Assembly (NCBI GenBank): GCA_964372275.1
Contig: CAYJRR010000059.1
Span: forward strand, 1 to 28,132
Length of the DNA stretch: 28,132 bases
From: CAYJRR01 sp964372275 [NCBI: uncultured bacterium]
Lineage (GTDB): Bacteria; CAYJRR01
Direction: 5' to 3'
The notes under the pieces were generated by a model. The model was not told the DNA's origin, did not search any database, and saw nothing but the letters and a program-made list of their open reading frames with translations. Positions 22,030-28,132 of the stretch are shown here, piece after piece. The number at the start of each line of letters is the position of its first letter. The stretch's first letter is position 1. The position numbers and the translations under genes were made by a program.

Positions 22030-23891
22030 CCGCCCCTCCGGTGGAAGACCCACCACTCCGCGCTCAGGAACCCGAGGGCGAGGAGCGCCGCCCACGGCGC
22101 GAGGTCGAGGAGCCGTCGGACGTCGCCCTCCTCCTCGGCGCGGACGGTCGCGGCGCCGAGCGACAACGACGGACGCGGACGAACATCGCTTTCGGCGCGG
22201 GAGAGCAGGTTCACGGCGAACGACGACCGTTCGCCGCCGGCGGTGACGCGGTAGATCCCCGCGCGGGTCGTTCCTTCGAACAACCACTCCGGCTCGGCGC
22301 CGGCGACGGTGGAGACGCGGAGCGCGTGGTCGCCTCCGCCCGGGTCTACCACCCGCACCGTCTCCGTGCCGGCCGGGGCGTCGCCCCGCGCGATCTCACC
22401 GGCCGCGACGACGCGGACTCCGGAGGCGGCGTCCGACAGGAGCCAGTCGACGGCGTTGGCGAGCAGGATCGGAAATCCGGCACGCAGCGGGAGGTCGGTA
22501 TCGAACGGATCGAACGCGAGGACGACGAGGCGGCTTCCCGGCCGCTCGTACGCCCAGACGATCGGCGTGGCGCCGGCCTCGGCGAGGACCACCGCACCCG
22601 GTGGCGGAGTGGTGGCGATCGCGACTCCGACGTGCGCTTCGCCCAGCGCGGTGTGCCGCGTGATGGAGTGCTGCGGTTCCCAGTGGACCGGCCCCGGATC
22701 CTCGACTCTGGCGCCGACCGCGAAAAGCCCCCGACCGGTGACTGGCGCCACCACCAGGAACCGTCCGCGCGAATAGGAGGCCGGCTCGGTCCCGGCGAAG
22801 GCGCCGACGGTCTGCGAAGCGCTACCGGCGGCGGGCAACCCTTCCCGCACGGTGAGCCTCGGATCGGCCGCCAACGCGCGACGAAGCAAGGCCGTATCGG
22901 CCCCCGCGAGACCGACGCCGATCCGTCCGCGCGCCGGCAACGCCACGTAGACGCGGTCGTCGGAGGGGAGGATCCCGCCGGGGGTGACGGCAAGCTCGAG
23001 CAGCCCCCCCTCGTCGGGCACGGCGAACACCTCGCTCCGCTCGCCGCCGGCGGGGACGGTCAACGGCTTGACCTCCAGCAGTTCCGGCGGAAGCTCGGCT
23101 CCTTTCGCGTCGAGCGGGCGGAGGCGGATCTCCAGGTCGACGGCGACCTCCTCTCCGCCCGCGTTGGCGACAGTGGCGAACCCCTGCCGGGCGCCGCCGG
23201 AGCGGCGCCGCACGTCGACGGCGACGATCGCCACGTTGTCGCCCCGCTCGCCGACCGAGACGAAGCGGACGGGCGCATCCCCGACGCTCAGGTCCTGGAG
23301 CGGGTCGACCGCGCCGTCGGTCAGGACGACGATCTCGCGCGAGCCGCGTCCGGCCGAGGCCGACAGCGCCAGGAGGAGCGCGCCTCGCAAGTCGCCCGGT
23401 GCGTCCGCGGGCTCGAGTGCCGCAAGGGCGCGCTTGAGCGATCCGGCATCGCGGCTGAACGGCGCCACGACCCGCGGCCGCGGGCCCGCCCACACCACCA
23501 TCGCCTCGTCCTCGGGACGGAGCTCCCCGACCATCCGTCCCGCGAGCGCCGCCGCGCGCGAGAAACGGTTGGGCGCGACGTCGGTCGAGGCCATCGAAGC
23601 CGAGCCGTCGAGCACCAGCACCGTCGAGCGCGCGGCGCGTCCCCGGACAGTGATAGACGGTCTGGCCAGCGCCAGCGCCAGGAACACGAGCACCGCGATC
23701 TGGAGCAGGAGGAGCAGGTTGCGCCGCAGCCGCTGGAAGGGAGCGTTGGCGCGCGAGTCGAGCAGCGCGCGCCTCCACAGCAGGCTGGAGGAGATCACCC
23801 ACGGCACCCGCTTGAGCTTCAGGAAGTAGAGGAGCACCAGCGGCGGAACGAGCGCCAACGCCCACAGCCCCGAAGGCAGCAGCAACTGCAT
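22026..23891 (-). CDS. BatA-type membrane protein with VWA domain
   Basis: The protein has 621 residues. The N-terminal BatA module (PF07584-like) has helices at 7-24 and 59-78 flanking a basic loop (LKLKRVPWVISSSLLWRR). The VWA domain follows directly, with MIDAS DGSAS at 95-99. A beta-rich middle region leads to a final membrane helix near 597-614 and a short basic end (FHRRGG). Bat proteins were named for aerotolerance in Bacteroides; in most bacteria their role with MoxR ATPases is thought to be assembly or maturation of envelope or metal-containing complexes. The start at 23891 has GGAGGGGG upstream. The stop overlaps the next start (ATGA), and the DUF58 gene ends 40 bases before. Confidence 0.9.
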   Translation of the reverse strand: MQLLLPSGLWALALVPPLVLLYFLKLKRVPWVISSSLLWRRALLDSRANAPFQRLRRNLLLLLQIAVLVFLALALARPSITVRGRAARSTVLVLDGSASMASTDVAPNRFSRAAALAGRMVGELRPEDEAMVVWAGPRPRVVAPFSRDAGSLKRALAALEPADAPGDLRGALLLALSASAGRGSREIVVLTDGAVDPLQDLSVGDAPVRFVSVGERGDNVAIVAVDVRRRSGGARQGFATVANAGGEEVAVDLEIRLRPLDAKGAELPPELLEVKPLTVPAGGERSEVFAVPDEGGLLELAVTPGGILPSDDRVYVALPARGRIGVGLAGADTALLRRALAADPRLTVREGLPAAGSASQTVGAFAGTEPASYSRGRFLVVAPVTGRGLFAVGARVEDPGPVHWEPQHSITRHTALGEAHVGVAIATTPPPGAVVLAEAGATPIVWAYERPGSRLVVLAFDPFDTDLPLRAGFPILLANAVDWLLSDAASGVRVVAAGEIARGDAPAGTETVRVVDPGGGDHALRVSTVAGAEPEWLFEGTTRAGIYRVTAGGERSSFAVNLLSRAESDVRPRPSLSLGAATVRAEEEGDVRRLLDLAPWAALLALGFLSAEWWVFHRRGG

Positions 23892-23931
23892 CAGCGCCCC
23901 CTCCACGCGCCGCGGCCGCCCGACCCGATCC

Positions 23932-24828
23932 TCATCCGCGGCCCCCCAGGACGCCCCCCTGGCGGAGGACATCGAAGACGAGGCGCTCGAACGGGACGTC
24001 GGTCGGCGCGTGCGCGTAGCTCATCTGGTATCGCGCCGCGAAGACGCGCAGCTCGTCGCAGAAGGCGGCGTAGGTCCGCCGGTACCCCTCGAGCAGGCGC
24101 GGGGTGAGCGTCACCGGCACCTTGGCGCCGCTCTCGCCGTCGACGATCTCCAGATCCCCCAGGCGCGCAGGATGGATCTCCTCCGGCGCCGCCACCTGCA
24201 CCAACGCCACCTGCGACGACCCGCCGGCGATCGCCCGCAAGCCCGCCTCGTAGCCTCCGGCGCAGAGGAAGTCGCTGATCACGATCGCCGCCCCGCGACG
24301 GCCGCGCGGCAGACCGCCGCGGAACGATTCCGCGAAGTCGGTCTCGCCCGCGGGCTCGATCGACTCCAGGTGATCGAAGACGCGGAAGATCCGCGACGGC
24401 CCGCGCCCGGGCGGAAGGCCGGGATCGAGCGACCCGGCGAAGGACCACAGGGCGACGCGGTCCTGCCGCTTGAGTCCCACGTAGGCGAGCGCCGCCGCGA
24501 GCCGCCGAGCGTAGTCCCACTTCGACGGCTCGCCGAACGCCATCGACCGGCTGCGGTCGAGGTAGATCCGCACGTCGAGGTCCTCCTCCGCGACGAACAG
24601 CCGCAGGAAGAGGCTCCCCAGCCGGCCGTAGAGGTTCCAGTCGATGTGGCGGAAGTCATCGCCGGGGACGTAGTTCCGGTAGTCGGCGAACTCGACCGAG
24701 ACGCCGCGGCGCTTCGACCGCCGCTCGGCGGATGCCTTCCCCACCACCGCCCGGCGCGCCACCAGCGCCAGTCGATCGAGCCGACGCAGGAAGACCGGAT
24801 CGAGAAGTCGCCCCTTGGCCTCGCTCAT
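23932..24828 (-). CDS. DUF58 domain protein
   Basis: The protein has 298 residues, soluble in appearance. The family hallmark is complete: VEFADYRNYVPGDD and FRHIDW (45-64), then a VWA-like fold with LDRSRSM at 90-96 giving a D-x-S-x-S metal site, and later VISDFL. DUF58 proteins are nearly always encoded beside MoxR ATPases and VWA/Bat proteins and are presumed adaptors of that system. Some DUF58 members are larger and membrane-bound; this short form has no TM helix. The ATG at 24828 overlaps the permease stop (ATGA), so expression is coupled. No MoxR gene is present in the window; it would be expected further upstream on the minus strand. Confidence 0.92.
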   Translation of the reverse strand: MSEAKGRLLDPVFLRRLDRLALVARRAVVGKASAERRSKRRGVSVEFADYRNYVPGDDFRHIDWNLYGRLGSLFLRLFVAEEDLDVRIYLDRSRSMAFGEPSKWDYARRLAAALAYVGLKRQDRVALWSFAGSLDPGLPPGRGPSRIFRVFDHLESIEPAGETDFAESFRGGLPRGRRGAAIVISDFLCAGGYEAGLRAIAGGSSQVALVQVAAPEEIHPARLGDLEIVDGESGAKVPVTLTPRLLEGYRRTYAAFCDELRVFAARYQMSYAHAPTDVPFERLVFDVLRQGGVLGGRG

Positions 24829-26504
24829 CCCTCCTCCCGGCGCGCGAGGTGGGCTCCGGCCACGCGGAGCGAGGCGAGCGAGGCGAGGATCAGGATCCCG
24901 AGCCCCGAAAGTGCGAAGTACAGGTCCTCGTGATTCCGGTTCGGATCGCCGACGCGTCCCATCTCCTCCATCAACTCCGCCAGCATCACCGCCGGGTTGA
25001 ACAGGCCGACGACCTCCGTCTCCAGGCGGGCGTTGAAGGCCACCAGCAGGAACAGCGGCGCGACGACGTAGACGATCGACGCGCCGGTCGCCGTCCCGAC
25101 GGCCACCGCGGGACGCCGCGCCCAGGCGGAGAAGGCGATCCCCACCGACATGCCGGCGAAGAGGACGACCCCCGCCGCCGCCAGGGCGACCGCGATCGAC
25201 AGCGGATCCTGCTGCCCGAAGAAGACGCCCGCGATCAACGCCGGCAGGAACAGCATCGGCCAGAGAAACCGTCCGAGACCGGCGAGCTTCCCGGCCAGGA
25301 GCTCGCGCTCGCGCAGCAGCGACAGCCGCAGCAGGGCCATCGAACGCCGTTCCCGCTCCTCGGCGATCGCCGCGCTCCCCACGATCAGCGCCACCAGCCC
25401 ACCGGCGCCGATGATCAGGAAGAGGGTGACCCGACCCATCTCGTTGCTCGCGTAGAGTCCGTGGGCCGGCGCGATCAGGAACGGGACGCACAGGGCGCCG
25501 CATGCGACGAGGAGATAGGCCGCGCGCAGCAGTCGCGACGCCATCCCCCGGCGCGAAGTCCGCGCATCGCGCCAGGCCACGGGATTGCCCGGGATCAGCT
25601 CTCCTTCCGGCACCCGTACCGCTGGATGTTGCGCCCCGTGCCGCGTCGCCGGCGCTCCCGCGGAGGCCGGACGACCCCGCGGCGTGCCCGGCGTGGGATC
25701 GGAGTCTTTCCCGCGCGCTGGCGTGGCGCCCGCGGTTTCGCGGCGCGGGTCGGCAAAGCGGACGACCGGCAGGAGCGCGAGCGGAACGAGGGCCAGCGGC
25801 AGCGAGAGCGCGATCCAGGCGCTCGACGAGGCCATCGATCCGGTGACGGTCATCACCACCGACGCGAGCGGCACCAACAGCGCCCACAGATCGGCCGCGA
25901 CGTGGCCGGTGATGTCCGCGAGCGCGAGGAGGACCGGCGGGCCGAGGAAGATCGCGCCCAACAGGACGTAGGCGGCGACGAAAGCGGCCACGCTCTGGCG
26001 GAATCCGCCCGAGGCGAGAAGTCCCACGGCGGTCGCGAGCGCCCCGGCGGCGAAGCCGTGGGCCAACACCAAGGCGATCCCTTCGGCGGCGATCCCTCCC
26101 ATCAGCGTGCCGATGAAGAGGAGCGGCGCTCCGGACAGCAGGAACAACGCGATCGTCACCAGCCGCGCCGAGAACTTTCCCAGCACCACCTGCCACGGGC
26201 GCACGCCGGCGGCCGCGAGGAGCTCGAGGCCGCCCTCGGCGCGCTCCCGCGCGATCGCCCCGATCGACAGCGCCGGAGCGATCAGGACGACCGCCAGGTA
26301 CTGGACGATCCCGAAGGCAACCGCGAACTCCTGGCCGGCGCGCGACGCGCTGAAGGTCATTCCCTGACTCATCCGCCGGACGTGCTGATGCAGGATCGGC
26401 AGCGTGACGATCGTGAGAAGCGCGATGTAGGCGGCGCGCACGGCGAAGGTCCGCCCGTGGCGTCCGCTCCCCAGGACCTCCTTCCGGACGATCGCCAGGA
26501 TCAC
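24825..26504 (-). CDS. ABC-2 type permease, two fused homologous halves
   Basis: The protein has 559 residues and about twelve hydrophobic helices. It is built from two similar halves joined by a disordered Pro/Gly/Arg linker (about 258-300). Matching landmarks are the starts MILAIVRKEVLGSGRHG and NPVAWRDARTSRRG, each followed by a helix, and the amphipathic loops IARERAEGGLELLAAAG (first half) and IAEERERRSMALLRLS (second half). Each half corresponds to one ABC-2 permease subunit, so a single chain may form the whole membrane channel. The GTG start is 1 base after the ATPase stop, so it pairs with that ATPase as exporter or mechanotransmission complex. The substrate is unknown. Similar ABC units precede DUF58/VWA genes in other bacteria. 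Confidence 0.88.
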   Translation of the reverse strand: MILAIVRKEVLGSGRHGRTFAVRAAYIALLTIVTLPILHQHVRRMSQGMTFSASRAGQEFAVAFGIVQYLAVVLIAPALSIGAIARERAEGGLELLAAAGVRPWQVVLGKFSARLVTIALFLLSGAPLLFIGTLMGGIAAEGIALVLAHGFAAGALATAVGLLASGGFRQSVAAFVAAYVLLGAIFLGPPVLLALADITGHVAADLWALLVPLASVVMTVTGSMASSSAWIALSLPLALVPLALLPVVRFADPRRETAGATPARGKDSDPTPGTPRGRPASAGAPATRHGAQHPAVRVPEGELIPGNPVAWRDARTSRRGMASRLLRAAYLLVACGALCVPFLIAPAHGLYASNEMGRVTLFLIIGAGGLVALIVGSAAIAEERERRSMALLRLSLLRERELLAGKLAGLGRFLWPMLFLPALIAGVFFGQQDPLSIAVALAAAGVVLFAGMSVGIAFSAWARRPAVAVGTATGASIVYVVAPLFLLVAFNARLETEVVGLFNPAVMLAELMEEMGRVGDPNRNHEDLYFALSGLGILILASLASLRVAGAHLARREEG

Positions 26505-26505
26505 C

Positions 26506-27450
26506 CTAGCTCACGATCCCCTGGGTCAGGCGCATGAAGGCGTCCTCCAGGTCGAGGTGTTCTTCCTGGTAGAAGACCAGTCGAAGTCCGTTTCCGATCA
26601 CCGCCGCCGGGATCGCCGACGGATCGGCGCCGGCGTCCAGACGGGCGCGCAGCCGGCCCGGGCGTTCCGCGTCGTCCTCGACCGCGAGCACGCCGGGGAC
26701 CGCCGCCACCACCGGGCGCGCGGCGTCGATGGCGTTCCCGGTCGACCCGGCCACCTCGATCTTGACCCACCGCTCGGCCTGCGCCGTGGCGATCACGTCG
26801 TCGACGCTGCCGCAAGCGACGAGCTTCCCCTTTTCCAGGATCCCGACCTTGGTGCACATGTCGGCGAGCTCGGGAAGGATGTGGCTGGAGACGAGCACCG
26901 TCTTCCCCATCCGCCGGAGCTCCTTGACGATCTCCCGGAACTCGACGCGCGCGCGCGGATCGAGGCCGGAGGCCGGCTCGTCGAGGAGCAGCACCTGCGG
27001 ATCGTGCAGCAGCACCCGCGCGAGCGACAGGCGCTGCTGCATCCCGCGCGACAGGGCGTCGATCTGGGTGTGCGATTTCTCCCCCAGGTCGACGAGCTGC
27101 AGCACGTCGGTGATCACCTTCCGTCGCGCCGCCCCCTTGATCTTGTAGGCGGCGGCGAAGAACTCGAGGTATTCGCGGACGGTGAGGTCGTCGTAGAGAC
27201 CGAAGAAGTCGGGCATGTAGCCCATCGCCCTCCGGATCTCGCGCACCTTCAGGTCGACCGGATAACCGCAGACGCGCGCGATCCCGGAGGTCGGCCGCAG
27301 GAGCGTGGCGAGGATCTTGATCGTCGTCGACTTCCCGGCGCCGTTCGGACCGATGAAGCCGAAGACGTCCCCCTGGTCGATCTTCAGGTTCAGTTCGGCC
27401 AGCGCCAGCCGATCGCGGTACCGCTTGGTGAGTCCCACCGTCTCGATCAC
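26506..27450 (-). CDS. ABC transporter ATP-binding protein (ABC-2 / GldA-like class)
   Basis: The protein has 314 residues. Nucleotide-binding motifs are Walker A GPNGAGKST at 34-42, Q-loop region GYMPDFFGLY at 77-86, signature LSRGMQQR at 133-140, Walker B LLLDEPASGLD at 154-164, and H-loop SSH at 188-190. The usual Q-loop glutamine is replaced here by Asp81, a variant found in this transporter class. A C-terminal ~90-residue domain follows, as in DRA/CcmA-type ATPases. It hydrolyses ATP to drive the fused permease encoded next. The start is GTG overlapping the upstream stop as GTGA. The product acts at the cytoplasmic face of the inner membrane. Confidence 0.94.
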   Translation of the reverse strand: MIETVGLTKRYRDRLALAELNLKIDQGDVFGFIGPNGAGKSTTIKILATLLRPTSGIARVCGYPVDLKVREIRRAMGYMPDFFGLYDDLTVREYLEFFAAAYKIKGAARRKVITDVLQLVDLGEKSHTQIDALSRGMQQRLSLARVLLHDPQVLLLDEPASGLDPRARVEFREIVKELRRMGKTVLVSSHILPELADMCTKVGILEKGKLVACGSVDDVIATAQAERWVKIEVAGSTGNAIDAARPVVAAVPGVLAVEDDAERPGRLRARLDAGADPSAIPAAVIGNGLRLVFYQEEHLDLEDAFMRLTQGIVS

Positions 27451-28132
27451 TTCAGCACCCCCTGCCGCCAGACCACGACCCCCTCCCGCGCCACGCCTTC
27501 GCCGCGCACCGCGATCGGCACCTCCCCGGCGGGCGTCACGGCGATCACCATCGGCTCTCCGCGTCGCTCGCGCGGGCGTTCCAGCCCCTCCCGCCGGCGG
27601 GTGGGGCGCACCGCCTGGTAGCTCGGCGTCTCGGCGTCGCCGTGCGGAGGGTCGGTGCCGAAGGCGATCACCTGTGCCAGCCGCCGCGGGTCCTTCAGCC
27701 GCGCCGCCTGGCCCCAGACCTGTCCACCGGCCGGCACCTCGAGCAGGGCGACCCCCGCTCCGTCCCGGCGAATCCGCACCGAACCGCCCGGCGCGAGCGG
27801 ACCGCCGTCGATCAGTCGATCACCGACGAGGAGCCCGACGTAGTCGATCGCCCCGCCCGACGCGTTGGTCACGCGGAACGCGCCGTCGTTCTCGATCTCC
27901 GCCAGGATCGGCGTCGGTTCGACCGCCTGGCCCACCAGCTCCACTCCGGCCATCGACCAGACCGGGATCGGCACCGAGAGGGTCGGTCGCTTGCCGATCG
28001 TCAGCCGCGTCCCGGCTTCGGCGCCGCCGGCGCTGGAGAAGAGCCCCTGCTCGCGGAACGATCCGGCGAGCCAGTCGCCCCCCTCGATCTCCACGTCGTA
28101 CGAGCCGGCGCGCGGCGAGTAGACCCCGCCGA
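27447..28132 (-). CDS. C-terminal part of an exported or membrane-associated protein of unknown function (cut by window edge)
   Basis: The frame is open from the right edge to the stop at 27447, about 227 residues. It reads as a beta-rich, probably extracytoplasmic protein (GGVYSPRAGSYDVEIEG, then YVGLLVGDRLIDGGPLAPGG). There is no visible TM helix in this part, and it ends VVWRQGVLK. No family is recognised; the GTG at 28094 is internal. It overlaps the ABC ATPase start by four bases (GTGA), so it belongs to the ABC/DUF58/VWA operon and may be a periplasmic or large integral partner of the transporter. The N-terminus, with any signal peptide or membrane helices, lies beyond base 28132. Confidence 0.7.
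   Translation of the reverse strand, partial: GGVYSPRAGSYDVEIEGGDWLAGSFREQGLFSSAGGAEAGTRLTIGKRPTLSVPIPVWSMAGVELVGQAVEPTPILAEIENDGAFRVTNASGGAIDYVGLLVGDRLIDGGPLAPGGSVRIRRDGAGVALLEVPAGGQVWGQAARLKDPRRLAQVIAFGTDPPHGDAETPSYQAVRPTRRREGLERPRERRGEPMVIAVTPAGEVPIAVRGEGVAREGVVVWRQGVLK

Noticed and set aside
19357-22254. 965-codon plus-strand frame opposite the double-VWA gene
   Set aside because: Composition is low-complexity Arg/Asp/Glu and the opposite strand has intact VWA motifs.
26506-27450. ABC ATPase as inactive because the Q-loop Gln is Asp
   Set aside because: Walker A, signature, Walker B and H-loop are intact, and this Q-loop variant occurs in working members of the class.

Overview
The window is uniformly very GC-rich DNA, with G or C at most third codon positions, and is densely packed with genes. 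It comes from a diderm (Gram-negative-type) bacterium. Evidence for an outer membrane includes a TonB-dependent receptor, three lipoproteins or secreted proteins with clear export signals, and an OmpA-like peptidoglycan-binding protein. A glycine/cysteine C-terminal sorting signal, large orphan lipoproteins and a DUF58/VWA operon would fit an Acidobacteriota- or Myxococcota-like lineage, but no rRNA or marker gene here fixes the taxonomy. No tRNA, rRNA, CRISPR array, transposase or prophage gene was recognised.

Layout. 1-1029: a broken or partial gene fragment and a small Cys-containing secreted protein of lower GC. 1139-6097: a TonB-dependent receptor diverging from a purple-acid-phosphatase-like metallophosphoesterase, which meets a paralogous metallophosphoesterase tail to tail. 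6247-7274: plsY (phospholipid synthesis) behind a TerB-like gene, ending in a good intrinsic terminator. 7472-13101, all plus strand: a secreted protein of unknown function, then a lipoprotein with a LAS-type murein-peptidase signature, then a two-gene stator module. The stator module is a TolQ/ExbB/MotA-like channel with a ~600-residue helical tail, followed by a MotB/OmpA-like partner with an added TPR domain. 13104-16156: recO (minus) diverging from a short alpha-glucan phosphorylase, followed by a YdcF/DUF218-like reading frame with no standard start codon. 16188-19052: a 954-residue lipoprotein with PKD-like and beta-propeller-like segments. 19069-28132 (minus): a tightly coupled six-gene operon of an exported protein (cut by the window end), an ABC ATPase, a fused two-half ABC-2 permease, a DUF58 protein, a BatA-type VWA protein and a double-VWA membrane protein.

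The most interesting system is at 8487-13101. The long-tailed channel (three TM helices, then coiled coil) with a single-TM Asp plus OmpA-like partner has the architecture of the ZorA/ZorB motor of Zorya phage defence. However, no ZorC, ZorD or ZorE effector is present. The partner carries TPRs and a hexanucleotide repeat tract, and the upstream neighbour looks like a peptidoglycan endopeptidase. This suggests an ion-driven envelope machine that is either a diverged Zorya-like relative or a Tol/gliding-type motor working on the cell wall. Which of these it is cannot be decided from sequence alone.

Regulatory signals visible are a recurring TAnnnT -10-like hexamer 7-12 bases before start codons that lack Shine-Dalgarno sites (likely leaderless transcripts), a perfect 16-bp inverted repeat before the gene at 7472, and strong hairpins at 6205-6231 and 8431-8461.
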